From Teichococcus aerophilus (GTDB lineage: Bacteria; Pseudomonadota; Alphaproteobacteria; Acetobacterales; Acetobacteraceae): DNA of 64,000 nt. The stretch lies in the NCBI RefSeq assembly GCF_014490485.1, contig NZ_JACTVA010000015.1:30337-94336 (forward strand), given 5' to 3'. The translations under genes were made by a program, and so were the position numbers. Every line of letters begins with the position of its first letter. Position 1 is the first letter of the stretch. Shown in pieces: positions 18,548 through 27,655 of the stretch. The notes beneath the pieces were generated by a model, which did no database searches, was not told the DNA's origin, and saw nothing but the letters and a program-made list of their open reading frames with translations.

Positions 18548-19240
18548 TCAGCTGTTCAGCAATGCATCGATCTCCGCCTGCGACATCGGTGCCATGGGCG
18601 GCGGCGCGGCCGCACCGTTCAGCAGCGCGTCGATGGCATCCTGCGACAGGTCCGACGAATCCGCGGCGGCCACCACCGTCCGCATCTCTGTCCGTACCTG
18701 CACCTGCGGCGCCCCGGGCGTCAGGCCGGCGCCGGGGACGATCTGTTCCAGCATGTTCTCCACCTGCTGCAGGTGCTGGATGGCGCGGCGGATGCGCTGG
18801 CCCGTGACGTCCTGGAAGCTGCAGGCTTCGAAGATGGAGTTCACCCGGGCAGAGAGCGCCTCGATCGATGCCTGGTCCTTCTGGCCGCTGGTGATCCAGG
18901 CCTGGATGGCCTCGGTGGCTTCCATGATGGTGTTGGCGGCGGCCTCGGTCGCCTGCACCACCGCCTCCAGCTCCAACCCGCTGTTGCGGGTGCTGGCGGC
19001 GGGGATGGCGACGAGTTGGGCGATCTGCTCATGCACCTTGCTGAGCTGGCCGGAGAGCTTCTCCTCCGCCATGTCGGCCATCTCGGAGGTGGCGCAGACC
19101 TCGGCGCTCAGCTCGGCGATGCGGCGGTCCACGAAGGTGCGCATCTCTTTGAACATCGGCGCGATCTCGGCCGTGATCGCGGCCCGCAGGCCTGGGATGG
19201 GCTCGGCGCCGGCAAGGTCGGACAGGGCCTGGGCGGTCAT
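18548..19240 (-). CDS. cheZ: CheZ-like CheY phosphatase with two FliM-type peptides
   Basis: The protein has 230 residues and is mostly long helices. The CheZ catalytic signature is present as CSFQDVTGQRI, giving Asp144 and Gln148, which correspond to Asp143 and Gln147 of the E. coli enzyme that dephosphorylates CheY-P. The C-terminus carries two copies of a short peptide, LSQDAIDALLN (198-208) and MSQAEIDALLN (219-229). These match the CheY-P-binding N-terminus of the flagellar switch protein FliM. No other chemotaxis gene is nearby. The start at 19240 is preferred over an upstream ATG at 19363 because a GGAG site lies about 10 bp before it. Confidence 0.82.
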   Translation of the reverse strand: MTAQALSDLAGAEPIPGLRAAITAEIAPMFKEMRTFVDRRIAELSAEVCATSEMADMAEEKLSGQLSKVHEQIAQLVAIPAASTRNSGLELEAVVQATEAAANTIMEATEAIQAWITSGQKDQASIEALSARVNSIFEACSFQDVTGQRIRRAIQHLQQVENMLEQIVPGAGLTPGAPQVQVRTEMRTVVAAADSSDLSQDAIDALLNGAAAPPPMAPMSQAEIDALLNS

Positions 19241-19326
19241 CGGCGGGGCTCCGGTGGAAAGCCCCCTGTTTAGGTGAGAAAAATGAAGAACGGGTTGCCG
19301 GGCGGGTGCGCCGATGGCCAGGCGCT

Positions 19327-19514
19327 GGAGGGAGCAGGAATTCTCCCTCCGGACCACACTCATCTTTTTCTGTACGTTTTCAGGGGCTGGCTACGGCTGG
19401 GCCGCCTCGCCCTAGGCAGCTGAGACCGCCGCGCGTGGGCCAGCATTAAGCAATGATCTTCACAGGCTGGCGGAGAATCAGAAAAAAGGTGTGTCTGGGG
19501 AATTCTTTCCCCAG
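19327..19514. repeat. Degenerate third copy of the MITE-like repeat (copy C)
   Basis: The right end palindrome at 19495-19514 (CTGGGGAATT/TCTTTCCCCAG) is nearly identical to those of copies A and B and is preceded by an A-rich tract as in them. The left end at 19327-19350 has drifted to GGAGGGAG...CTCCCTCC but is still followed by the GGACC...TCTTTTTCTG-type sequence. The interior is shorter and only weakly alike. Orientation follows copy A. It fills the cheZ-VOC gap. Confidence 0.6.
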
Positions 19515-19533
19515 CCTTCCTTCCTGCCCAATC

Positions 19534-19959
19534 TCAGCCCGGAAGCGTCACCGCCCCATCCGGCGCGATGGAGAAATCCGGGTTCCAGGCCACTTCCCAC
19601 AGGTGGCCATCGAGGTCCGCGAAGCAGCCCGTGTAGCCGCCCCAGAAGGCGTCCGACGCCGGCTTGGTGACGCGGCCGCCGGCCTGGGATACCTCGGCCA
19701 GCACGCTGTCGACCTCGGCCTTGTCGCGGGTGTTGTAGGCCAGGACGATGCCGCCGAAGCCGCTGCCCGCCGGCGCCACGCCGGAATCGGCGGCCAGGTC
19801 GGCGCGGGGGTAGAGCGAGACGATGACGCCGCCGGCCTGGAAGAAGCTGACGCCCTCGGCTTGCCGCATGCCGCGTTGCCAGCCGAGGGCCTCATAGAAT
19901 GCCGTGGCCCGGGCCAGGTCAGCGACAGCCAGGGTGACCAGGCTGAGCCGCTGTTCCAT
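19534..19959 (-). CDS. VOC/glyoxalase-fold protein
   Basis: The protein has 141 residues and a vicinal-oxygen-chelate fold: MEQRLSLVTLAVADLARATAFYEALGW opens the first beta-alpha-beta-beta-beta module (with the V-x-D-L-x-x-A-x-x-F-Y pattern), and FADLDGHLWEVAWNPDF closes the second with the metal-ligand glutamate. Members include lyases, dioxygenases and resistance proteins, so no substrate is assigned. It lies 3 bp after mlaF and probably shares its transcript. Confidence 0.85.
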   Translation of the reverse strand: MEQRLSLVTLAVADLARATAFYEALGWQRGMRQAEGVSFFQAGGVIVSLYPRADLAADSGVAPAGSGFGGIVLAYNTRDKAEVDSVLAEVSQAGGRVTKPASDAFWGGYTGCFADLDGHLWEVAWNPDFSIAPDGAVTLPG

Positions 19960-19962
19960 GGC

Positions 19963-20760
19963 CTATTTCCGCAGTTCCATGCTGATGGGGCCTTCGCGCT
20001 CGCCCCTGGCGAACTGGTCCACCATGGCATTGCCGGTATCGCCCAGCGTGGCGGCCGGGCCGGTCCAGACGATGCGGCCCTTATGGATCATCGCCGCCGT
20101 ATCGCCGATGCGGCGGGCACTGGCCATGTCGTGGGTGATGGAGACCGCGGTGGCGCCCAGCTTCTTCACGCAATCGACGATCAGCCCGTCGATCACCGCG
20201 CCCATGATCGGGTCCAGGCCGGTGGTCGGCTCATCGAAGAAGATGATGTCGGGCTGGGTGGCGATGGCGCGGGCCAGGCCGACGCGCTTCTGCATGCCGC
20301 CGGAAAGCTCGGAGGGCGAGAGGTCGCCGACGCTGCCGTCGAGGCCGACCTGGTTGAGGATCTCGCCCGCCTTGTCCCGCGCCTTGGCGCGGGTGATGCG
20401 CTTCTGGGCCAGCAGCTTGAAGCAGACATTCTCCCAGACCGGCAGGCTGTCGAACAGCGCGGCGTTCTGGAACAGCATGCCGATGCGGTCGTTCAGCGCC
20501 TCGCGCTCCCGCCGATTCATCGACAGCACGTCCCGGCCATCGATCTCGATGGTGCCGGCATCGGGCTGGATCAGGCCGAGGATGGACTTGATGGTGACCG
20601 ACTTACCGGAGCCGGAGCCGCCGAGGATGACCATGCCCTGGCCGGCCTGGACGTCCAGGTCCACGCCATCCAGCACCTTCTTGGTGCCGAAGGTCTTCTT
20701 CAGGCCGCGCAGGCGGATCTTGGGCGTGCCGGCACTGGCGGGGGGGAGGGTGCTGCTCAT
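19963..20760 (-). CDS. mlaF: Mla-type ABC transporter ATP-binding protein
   Basis: The protein has 265 residues and is the ATPase of an Mce/Mla phospholipid transport complex at the inner membrane. Motifs are Walker A GGSGSGKS, signature LSGGMQKR, and Walker B IIFFDEPTTGLDP with the family's GLDP turn. Its start overlaps the mlaE stop by 4 bp. The MCE substrate-binding subunit MlaD does not follow, unlike in the E. coli operon, and must be encoded elsewhere. Confidence 0.92.
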   Translation of the reverse strand: MSSTLPPASAGTPKIRLRGLKKTFGTKKVLDGVDLDVQAGQGMVILGGSGSGKSVTIKSILGLIQPDAGTIEIDGRDVLSMNRREREALNDRIGMLFQNAALFDSLPVWENVCFKLLAQKRITRAKARDKAGEILNQVGLDGSVGDLSPSELSGGMQKRVGLARAIATQPDIIFFDEPTTGLDPIMGAVIDGLIVDCVKKLGATAVSITHDMASARRIGDTAAMIHKGRIVWTGPAATLGDTGNAMVDQFARGEREGPISMELRK

Positions 20761-21542
20761 CGGGAGAAGAACATCTCGGTCAGCACGTAGTCCAGGGCGA
20801 GGATGAGGATGGAGGAGGAGACCACGGCGGCCGTGGTGGCCGCGCCGACGCCCTGGGCGCCACCCTTGCTGTTATAGCCGTGGTAGCTGCCCATCAGCGC
20901 TACCAGGAAACCGAACACCGCCGCCTTCACCAGGCCGGAGATGACGTCCATCGGTTCCAGGAAGTTGAGGGTGGAGTTGAGGTAGCTGGCCGAGCCGAAG
21001 CCGAGCTTGGCGGTGCCGATCAGCCAGCCGCCCATGACGCCCAGGATGTCCGCCACCACCACCAGCAGCGGCATGGCCAAGGCGCCGGCCAGCAGGCGCG
21101 GCGCCACCAGGTACTTCATGGGGTTGGTGGAGAGGGTGGTCAGCGCATCGATCTGGTCGGTGACGCGCATGGTGCCGATCTCGGCGGCGAAGGAGGCGCC
21201 GATGCGGCCGGCGACCATCAGGCCGGCCAGGACCGGGCCAAGCTCCCGCGTGATGGAGAGCACCACCACGTTCGCCACCGCGCTTTCCGCGCCGAAGCGG
21301 GAGAAGCCGGAATAGGATTGCAGCGCCAGCACCATGCCGGTGAACACCGCCGTCAGCGACACCACCGGCAGGGAGAAATAGGCGATCTCGACGAAGGCGC
21401 GGCCGATCAGGCGGGGATAGAAGGGCGGGCGCACCAGATGCGACACGCCTTCCACCGCGAACAGCGCGATGGCGCCCGCGCCACGGCACAGGCCGAGCAC
21501 GCTGCGCCCGATGGCAGCCAGGAAGTTCAGGAGATACTGCAA
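20757..21542 (-). CDS. mlaE: Mla-type ABC transporter permease
   Basis: The protein has 261 residues and is the MlaE-family inner-membrane permease. The family core is visible as VSLTAVFTGMVLALQ, ITRELGPVLAGLMVAGRIGAS, AAEIGTMRVTDQIDAL and NPMKYLVAPR. It pairs with mlaF (ATGA overlap) to move phospholipids between the membranes. It follows alr after 12 bp, so dnaB-alr-mlaE-mlaF-VOC is probably one long operon. Confidence 0.93.
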   Translation of the reverse strand: MQYLLNFLAAIGRSVLGLCRGAGAIALFAVEGVSHLVRPPFYPRLIGRAFVEIAYFSLPVVSLTAVFTGMVLALQSYSGFSRFGAESAVANVVVLSITRELGPVLAGLMVAGRIGASFAAEIGTMRVTDQIDALTTLSTNPMKYLVAPRLLAGALAMPLLVVVADILGVMGGWLIGTAKLGFGSASYLNSTLNFLEPMDVISGLVKAAVFGFLVALMGSYHGYNSKGGAQGVGAATTAAVVSSSILILALDYVLTEMFFSR

Positions 21543-21554
21543 TTCAGGGAGCCT

Positions 21555-22646
21555 TCATGCCGCGCCGAGATAGCGCCGGCGGTAGCGTGCGCCGAGGCTG
21601 GTCAATACTTCATAGCCGATGGTGCCGGCCAGGGCCGCCACCTCGTCCGGCGTCTGGCCGGGGCCGATCATTTCCACGCGGTCGCCCACCTGCATGTCGC
21701 CGGCATCCGTCACGTCGAGGGTGATGAGATCCATGGAGACCCGGCCTACCAGCTTCACAGGGCGGCCGGCGATGATGCCGATGCCCCGGCTGGACAACGC
21801 GCGAAGGTAACCGTCGGCATAGCCGGCGGCAATGGTCGCGATCCGGCTGTCACGCTTCGCAATCCAGGTGGCGCCGTAGCCGACCGGGGTGCCGGCCGGG
21901 ACGTCCCGCAACTGGATGATCGGGATGGTCAGCCGCATTACCTGCCGCATCGGGTTCGGCTGGCCCGGCGTCGGGTTGATGCCGTAGGCGGCGCAGCCGG
22001 GGCGGGCGAGGTCCGACGTCAGGCCACGGAACAGGCCGGCGGAATTGGCCAGGCTGCGCGGCGTGTCCGGGAAGGCCCCGGCGGCCTCGGCGAAGCGGGA
22101 GACCTGCAGGGCGGTCAGCGGATGGCCGGGGTCGTCCGCGCAGGCCAGGTGGGTCATGACGTAGCGCAGCCCGGCGTTGTCCAACACGCCCGGCGGCAGT
22201 TCCGCCCGTTGGGCGGCGGAGAGGCCGAGGCGCTCCATCCCGGTATCCAGGTGCAGGATGACGCCGGCATTCTGGCGCGGCGCGGCGGCCCAGGCGGCGA
22301 TGTCCTGCGGCGTGTTCAGCACGGGGGTGAGGCCGGCGCCCGAATCGGCGCCGGGGGGGAAGCCGCCCAGCACCGCGATCATCGGCGCGTTGCCGATGGC
22401 CTGCCGGAGGGCGAGGCCTTCCTGCAACTGCGCCACGAAGAAATGCCGGCAGCCGGCGCCGGCCATCGCCAGCGCCACCGGCACGGCACCCAGGCCGTAG
22501 CCATCCGCCTTCACCACCCCGGCGATATCGGCGCCATGGCGGTTTCGCAGCGTGTGCCAGTTGGCGACGATGGCACCGAGATCGACCTCCAGCTCGCCGG
22601 CCAGGGCCTCCTGCATCGCCTCAATAGTCGTCATGGTGGCCGCCAT
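21555..22646 (-). CDS. alr: Alanine racemase
   Basis: The protein has 363 residues and is PLP-dependent, supplying D-alanine for peptidoglycan. The PLP lysine lies in VVKADGYGLGAVPVAL. The second catalytic residue, a tyrosine, lies in PVGYGATWIA. The substrate region is near VSMDLITLDVT. The first ATG overlaps the end of dnaB by 26 bp; a second ATG 12 bp later would shorten this overlap, and neither has a clear ribosome-binding site, which suggests coupling to dnaB translation. Confidence 0.95.
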   Translation of the reverse strand: MAATMTTIEAMQEALAGELEVDLGAIVANWHTLRNRHGADIAGVVKADGYGLGAVPVALAMAGAGCRHFFVAQLQEGLALRQAIGNAPMIAVLGGFPPGADSGAGLTPVLNTPQDIAAWAAAPRQNAGVILHLDTGMERLGLSAAQRAELPPGVLDNAGLRYVMTHLACADDPGHPLTALQVSRFAEAAGAFPDTPRSLANSAGLFRGLTSDLARPGCAAYGINPTPGQPNPMRQVMRLTIPIIQLRDVPAGTPVGYGATWIAKRDSRIATIAAGYADGYLRALSSRGIGIIAGRPVKLVGRVSMDLITLDVTDAGDMQVGDRVEMIGPGQTPDEVAALAGTIGYEVLTSLGARYRRRYLGAA

Positions 22647-24132
22647 GGGTGATGTCGAGGTCGCCGAAGCGGGTGAACTCGGCCTCGAAGAACAGCGGGA
22701 TGGTGCCGGTGGGGCCGTGGCGCTGCTTGGCGACGATCAGGTCGGCGCGGTTATGCGCCTTCTCCATCCGCGCCTGCCAGTTGCTGATGGCGTCCTGCAG
22801 CTTCTCGCCGTTGTCGAAGTTAACGTCCTTCGGCTCCTGCATCTTGAGGTAGTAGTCGTCGCGGTAGACGAACATCACCATGTCGGCGTCCTGCTCGATC
22901 GAGCCGGATTCGCGAAGATCGGAGAGCTGCGGGCGCTTGTCCTCCCGGCTCTCGACCTGGCGGGAGAGCTGGGAGAGCGCCATGACCGGCACCGCCAGCT
23001 CCTTAGCGATGGCCTTCAGGCCCTGCGTGATCTGGCTGATTTCCTGCACGCGGTTCTCGGGCCGGCTGCCGGCGGCGGGGCGCATCAGCTGCAGGTAGTC
23101 GACCACGATGAAATCCAGCCCCCGCGTGCGCTTCAGCCGGCGGCAGCGGGTGCGGAGGGCGGAGATGGTGATGGCGGGCGTGTCGTCGATATAGAGCGGC
23201 AGGCGGGACAGGTCCCGGCTGACTTCCACGAAGCGGTCGAAGTCCCGCTGCATGATCTCGCCACGGCGGATGCGGTCACCCGAGATGCGGGAGGCTTCGG
23301 AGAGCAGGCGGGTGGCGAGCTGGTCCGCGCTCATTTCCAGGGAGAAAATGGCGCAGCCGCCGCGTGGCACGGCGCCAGGGCCGTGCTCTTCCTCCGTCCG
23401 GCGCAGGATGTCCTGCGCGGCGCCGAAGGCGATCTTGGTGGCCAGCGCCGTCTTGCCCATGCCGGGGCGGCCGGCGAGGATCAGCAGATCCGACGGATGT
23501 AGGCCGCCGGTCTTGGCATCGAGGTCCCGCAGGCCGGAGGAGAGGCCGGAGACGCCGCCGCCGCTGGTGAACGCCTTTTCCGCCAGGCTGACAGCATCGG
23601 TCAGCGCCCGGCCGAAGGTGACGAAGCCGCCCTCGTTGCCGCCATCCTTGGCGAGGTCGAACAGCGCCTGCTCGGCCGCTTCCAGCTGCTCCTTGGCCGC
23701 CAGCTCGTCCTCCGAGCCGAAGGCGCGGTTGACCACCGTCTCGCCCAGGTCGACCAGTTGGCGGCGCAGCCAGGCGTCATGGATGACGCGGCCATACTCG
23801 CCGGCATTGATGATGCCGACCATGGCGGAGAGCAGCTGGGCCAGGTAGGCGGCGCCGCCGACTTCCTGCAGCACGCCGGAATGCTCGAACTCCGCGCGCA
23901 GGGTCACGGCATCGGCTAGCTGCCCGGCTTCGACCCGGCGCTGGATGGCGGCGAAGATGCGGCCATGCACGGCGTTGGCGAAGTGGTCCGGGGCCAGGAA
24001 TTCCGAGACACGCTCATAGGCCTTGTTGTTGGCCAGGAGGGCACCGAGCAGCGCCTGTTCCGCCTGGAGATTCGCCGGCGGAAGGCGCTGGGCCACGCTG
24101 AGGAGGCCGTCGGATTTCGGGACGCTGTTCAT
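22621..24132 (-). CDS. dnaB: Replicative DNA helicase DnaB
   Basis: The protein has 503 residues. The N-terminal helical domain (NLQAEQALLGALLANNKAYE) binds primase, and the RecA-like motor has the Walker A motif AGRPGMGKTAL and FIVVDYLQLM as Walker B. The remaining helicase motifs include LSQLSRQVESREDKRP and DLRESGSIEQDADMV. The start is the ATG before NSVPKSD, although the frame runs open into cfa. Following rplI and preceding alr is the usual alphaproteobacterial order, but here cfa has been placed between rplI and dnaB. Confidence 0.97.
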   Translation of the reverse strand: MNSVPKSDGLLSVAQRLPPANLQAEQALLGALLANNKAYERVSEFLAPDHFANAVHGRIFAAIQRRVEAGQLADAVTLRAEFEHSGVLQEVGGAAYLAQLLSAMVGIINAGEYGRVIHDAWLRRQLVDLGETVVNRAFGSEDELAAKEQLEAAEQALFDLAKDGGNEGGFVTFGRALTDAVSLAEKAFTSGGGVSGLSSGLRDLDAKTGGLHPSDLLILAGRPGMGKTALATKIAFGAAQDILRRTEEEHGPGAVPRGGCAIFSLEMSADQLATRLLSEASRISGDRIRRGEIMQRDFDRFVEVSRDLSRLPLYIDDTPAITISALRTRCRRLKRTRGLDFIVVDYLQLMRPAAGSRPENRVQEISQITQGLKAIAKELAVPVMALSQLSRQVESREDKRPQLSDLRESGSIEQDADMVMFVYRDDYYLKMQEPKDVNFDNGEKLQDAISNWQARMEKAHNRADLIVAKQRHGPTGTIPLFFEAEFTRFGDLDITHGGHHDDY

Positions 24133-24316
24133 GCCGCCCAAGCTAGCCGGTCCGCGCCCTCTCAGGGGAGAGGCAGGCTGTGGATAACGGGGATGGTTTT
24201 GGCCTTGGGCTTCACAAGCGTTGCGGGTGAAGGCGCCGGGCGGAGGGAGCGAGGGGGATAAAATGGTGCCGGCCGCGGTTGGCGGGCGGTTTGACGCCAG
24301 GTCCGGCGATAGCAGG

Positions 24317-24336
24317 CCGGGGAATTCCTTCCCCGG
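24317..24336. repeat. Solo GGGGAATT/CTTCCCC palindrome
   Basis: This single 20-bp palindrome (CCGGGGAATT then CCTTCCCCGG) is almost identical to the end units of the MITE-like copies but has no partner nearby. It lies 8 bp beyond the stop of cfa, where it could act as a transcription-ending hairpin. The rest of the 24133-24344 gap shows nothing else recognisable. Confidence 0.65.
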
Positions 24337-24344
24337 CCCTCCTT

Positions 24345-25580
24345 TCAGGCATCCTCCCGCGGGCAGGCGACGGCCTTGCGCTCCGCATCCAGCATGTAGT
24401 CGCGGGAGAGGGGGAGGGTGTCCACCTTCCGCGTTAGCTGGATCTGCCAGTTCATGTGCCCCATGCGGCGGAAGGCCAGTTCGGAGCCGACCAGGTAGAA
24501 CTCGAACATGCGGCAGAAGCGTTCGTCGTAGAGGCTTTGGATCGCGTCCCGGTTGGCGGCGAAGCGGCGGCGCCAGTGGGCCAGGGTGTGGGCGTAGTGC
24601 AGGCGCAGGACCTCGATATCCGTGGCCCAGAGGCCTGACTTCTCCACCGCCGGCAGCACTTCGGACAGCGCGGGCGAGTAGCCGCCGGGGAAGATGTACT
24701 TGGTGATCCAGGCATTGGTGCTGCCGGGGCCGTCGCTGCGGCCGATGGCGTGGATCAGCGCCACGCCATCCTCCTTCAGCGCGCCCTTCACGGTGCGGAA
24801 GAAGGTCTTGTAGTGGTCGATCCCCACATGCTCGAACATGCCGACCGAGACGATACGGTCGACCGGGCGCTTCCAGTCCCGGTAGTCCATCAGCTCGAAC
24901 CGCACGCGGTCGGACAGCCCGGCCTCGGCGGCGCGGCCGCGGGCGACGTCCAGCTGTTCGGTCGAGAGGGTGATGCCGGTAACGCGGGCGCCATGCTCGC
25001 GCGCCAGGTGCAGGGCCATGCCGCCCCAGCCGCAGCCAATATCCAGTACTTCCAGGTCCGGCCGGTCGAAATGCAGCTTGGCGGCGATGTGGCGCTTCTT
25101 CAGCAGCTGGGCTTCTTCCAGCGTTTCCTCGCCGGTGGGGAAGTAGGCGCAGGAATACTGCCGGTCCCGGTCCAGGAAGAGGGCATAGAGGCGGCCGTTC
25201 AGGTCGTAGTGGTGCGCCACGTTGCGCCGGGCGCGGCTGGCGGGGTTCAACTGGTCCAGGTGCCGGCGGCCCCAGCGGACCCATTCCATCACTTTCTCAG
25301 CCGGGTGGCCGCCGCCTTCCATCATGTTGAGCACCATGAGGTCGGTCATGTCGTAGAGGCTGCAGCCCATCGGGACGATGCCGCCATCCATGTAGCCTTC
25401 GCCGAAGGCCAGGGTAGGGTTGCTGCACAGGCGCCGGACTGTGCGCCAGTCCCGAAGCTCAAACCCGGCGGACGGGCCAGGCCCGTCGGTGCCGCGATAC
25501 TCAAGGATGCGGCCGTCCGGGTAGCGGACGGTCAAGGTCCCGCGTCTGATTAGGCGGGATAGAATACGGTCGAACAGCAT
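24345..25580 (-). CDS. cfa: Cyclopropane-fatty-acyl-phospholipid synthase
   Basis: The protein has 411 residues and is SAM-dependent, methylenating unsaturated acyl chains in membrane phospholipids. The SAM site is LDIGCGWGGMALHLA, followed by GITLSTEQLDVA and VSVGMFEHVG. HHYDLNGRLYALFLD marks the family's substrate side, and the C-terminal segment HYAHTLAHWRRRF is conserved. The N-terminal 100 residues form the small lipid-binding domain. It probably has its own promoter in the gap before rplI. Confidence 0.95.
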   Translation of the reverse strand: MLFDRILSRLIRRGTLTVRYPDGRILEYRGTDGPGPSAGFELRDWRTVRRLCSNPTLAFGEGYMDGGIVPMGCSLYDMTDLMVLNMMEGGGHPAEKVMEWVRWGRRHLDQLNPASRARRNVAHHYDLNGRLYALFLDRDRQYSCAYFPTGEETLEEAQLLKKRHIAAKLHFDRPDLEVLDIGCGWGGMALHLAREHGARVTGITLSTEQLDVARGRAAEAGLSDRVRFELMDYRDWKRPVDRIVSVGMFEHVGIDHYKTFFRTVKGALKEDGVALIHAIGRSDGPGSTNAWITKYIFPGGYSPALSEVLPAVEKSGLWATDIEVLRLHYAHTLAHWRRRFAANRDAIQSLYDERFCRMFEFYLVGSELAFRRMGHMNWQIQLTRKVDTLPLSRDYMLDAERKAVACPREDA

Positions 25581-25723
25581 GCCCGAGCCTTCCTCTTCAC
25601 CACGGTAGATATCGTGGCGATTGGGAAACGCACTTGTCCAGCCGAGTGAACGGAAAGCTTACGAAAGCTTCATCGCATTCTTTCGATGAGGCTGATTGAG
25701 GCAGCCGATTAGGGGCGGCCAAG

Positions 25724-25755
25724 AAAAAGGGGCGCTCCTTGCGGAACGCCCCTTT
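25724..25755 (-). terminator. Intrinsic terminator after rplI
   Basis: Read on the minus strand, arms GGGGCGTTCC and GGAGCGCCCC (one mismatch) close a 4-base loop and are followed by five T. It ends the rpsF-rpsR-DUF2232-rplI transcript. The gap to cfa (25581-25723) carries no other visible feature except presumed cfa promoter sequence. Confidence 0.85.
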
Positions 25756-25819
25756 CGCCAACCATCTGGTTGCATGCCCTGTGGCGTTTCCGCCCCATGC
25801 GTTCATGCAGCAGTTGACC

Positions 25820-26389
25820 TTACTGCTCGGAAGCAGCGCCCAACTCGGACAGCTCGGCGGCCAGCTCGGCCTCCAGGCTGTCGTCCTCGGCCTGCTGCTC
25901 GGCGCGCAGGTCCTCGCCGCGCGCCTGCTTCTCGGCTTCTTCGGGGCTGCGGGCCACGTTGACGCTGAGGGGCAGGTGCACTTCCGGGTGCAGCTCGACG
26001 CGGACGCTGGAAATGCCCAGCGACTTGATCGGCTGCTCCAGGAGGATCTGGGTGCGGCTGACGGTCAGGCCGGCTTCCTTCGCGGCGTCCGCGATGTCGC
26101 GGGCGCTGACGGAGCCGTACAGGCCGCCGGACTCGCCGGCCTGGCGGATGATGACGACGGACAGGCCGTCCATCCGCTCGGCCACGCGCTCGGCTTCTTC
26201 ACGACGCTTGAGGTTGAGCGCCTCCAGCTGGACGCGCTCCTTCTCGAAGCGCTCCAGGTTGGCCTTGCTCGCGCGGATGGCCTTGCCCTGGGGGAGCAGG
26301 AAGTTACGGGCGTAGCCGGGCCGGACGGAGACTTGATCCCCCATCTGGCCGAGCTTCTCGACCCGCTGCATCAGGATGACATCGATCAT
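25820..26389 (-). CDS. rplI: 50S ribosomal protein L9
   Basis: The protein has 189 residues. The N-terminal rRNA-binding domain reads [19 protein letters not shown] then [13 protein letters not shown], the L9 signature. A long connecting helix leads to the C-terminal domain. A glutamate-rich tail of about 40 residues beyond the usual 150 is common in alphaproteobacteria. It follows DUF2232 with an 18-bp gap. Confidence 0.97.
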   Translation of the reverse strand: MIDVILMQRVEKLGQMGDQVSVRPGYARNFLLPQGKAIRASKANLERFEKERVQLEALNLKRREEAERVAERMDGLSVVIIRQAGESGGLYGSVSARDIADAAKEAGLTVSRTQILLEQPIKSLGISSVRVELHPEVHLPLSVNVARSPEEAEKQARGEDLRAEQQAEDDSLEAELAAELSELGAASEQ

Positions 26390-26407
26390 CGGTTTTGAAC
26401 CCCGATC

Positions 26408-27340
26408 TTACGTGTTGGCGGGCGGCGGGTTACGGCGCCCGAATTGTTCAACGAGACCCAGCGCCACCAGAATGATGGCGCCGGCTTGGACGAAGACGAG
26501 AAGCGAGACATAGGCGGCGACGAGCACCGGCGTGCGCCACTTCGCCGGCGGAAGCCGGGTGTGCAGCGCCGCCAGACCTTGCAGCAGCAACGGAACGCCG
26601 AGGGCCAGGCCGAGCGACAGCGGGAAGAGATCCGCCGCCGGGTCCGCCAGCAGCCACACCACGCCGGCGATGGCCGGCAGGATGGGATACCAGCGGGGCA
26701 GGCGGGCCTCGCTCCAGCGGATGCGCGGCAGCAGGGCCAGGTTCCGGCGCAGCAGCAGGCGCTGCGCGAAGGCGGCGTTGGCCACCAGCACGAAGCTCAG
26801 CCACAAGGCCAGTGCCCCCGCCTTCAGGCGGACGATCTGTTCGACCATCCCATCCGGCGCTTCCACACCCATGCGGGTGAGGCTTTGGGACACCGCATCG
26901 CGCAGCGAGGTTTCCAGCCCGGCATCCGGCCCGCCGAGCACCATCGCGGCCAGCACGACCAGGAAGGCCGGCCAGATGCCGAGCAGCGCAAGCGGCAACC
27001 CGAGCGAAGGCCCGGGACGGCTGCCGTTGGGCAGCCCCAGCACCAGCGACACGACCGCCGGCAGGCTGAGGAAGCCCAGATACACCGCGACCGGCCCGAT
27101 GCCCGGGCTGACCAGGGAAAGGCCCAGCCCCGCCACCGCCACCGCGATGAGCGCGGCGGTCAGGCCGAAGCCCAGCCCCGCCAGGAACAGCGGCAGCGGC
27201 GCGAACCAGAACAGGACCGCGCCCATCGGCAGGCCGTGCAGTGCCCAGAGTGCCACCAGTGCGGAGACGAGCCCGGCCGCCGCGCCCGCGAGGATACGCG
27301 GGTCGTTGGCCAGTCCGGTCCGGGGCTGGTTGGTGCTCAA
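26408..27340 (-). CDS. DUF2232 polytopic membrane protein
   Basis: The protein has 310 residues with about eight hydrophobic segments and belongs to the DUF2232 (YybS-like) group. The reading frame opens with TTG at 27340 (STNQPRTGLANDP follows). The gene lies between rpsR and rplI, which is its usual position in alphaproteobacteria, suggesting co-expression with ribosomal proteins. Its molecular function is unknown. The C-terminus ends in a basic RRNPPPANT tail. Confidence 0.85.
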   Translation of the reverse strand: MSTNQPRTGLANDPRILAGAAAGLVSALVALWALHGLPMGAVLFWFAPLPLFLAGLGFGLTAALIAVAVAGLGLSLVSPGIGPVAVYLGFLSLPAVVSLVLGLPNGSRPGPSLGLPLALLGIWPAFLVVLAAMVLGGPDAGLETSLRDAVSQSLTRMGVEAPDGMVEQIVRLKAGALALWLSFVLVANAAFAQRLLLRRNLALLPRIRWSEARLPRWYPILPAIAGVVWLLADPAADLFPLSLGLALGVPLLLQGLAALHTRLPPAKWRTPVLVAAYVSLLVFVQAGAIILVALGLVEQFGRRNPPPANT

Positions 27341-27370
27341 GCCACTATGTCCGTTTTCTTGCCGGTGTCG

Positions 27371-27649
27371 TCAGTCGTTGATGACGTAGGGCAGCAGGGC
27401 CAGGAAGCGGGCGCGCTTGATGGCGTTCGCCAGCTCGCGCTGCTTCTTGCCCGACACGGCCGTGATGCGGCTCGGCACGATCTTGCCGCGCTCGCTCAGG
27501 AAGCGAGAGAGCAGGCGCACGTCCTTGTAGTCGATCTTCGGCGCGTTGGGACCGGAGAACGGGCAGGACTTGCGGCGGCGGTAGAACGGGCGGCGCGCAC
27601 CGACGGCGGGGCGGCGGGCTGCGGGGTTCAGGTCAGCGGAATCGGACAT
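27371..27649 (-). CDS. rpsR: 30S ribosomal protein S18
   Basis: The protein has 92 residues. The family core is complete: [61 protein letters not shown] (here given as one conserved stretch split at SGKK). The N-terminal 25 residues are basic and alanine-rich. It follows rpsF after 6 bp. Confidence 0.97.
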   Translation of the reverse strand: MSDSADLNPAARRPAVGARRPFYRRRKSCPFSGPNAPKIDYKDVRLLSRFLSERGKIVPSRITAVSGKKQRELANAIKRARFLALLPYVIND

Positions 27650-27655
27650 GATCGA

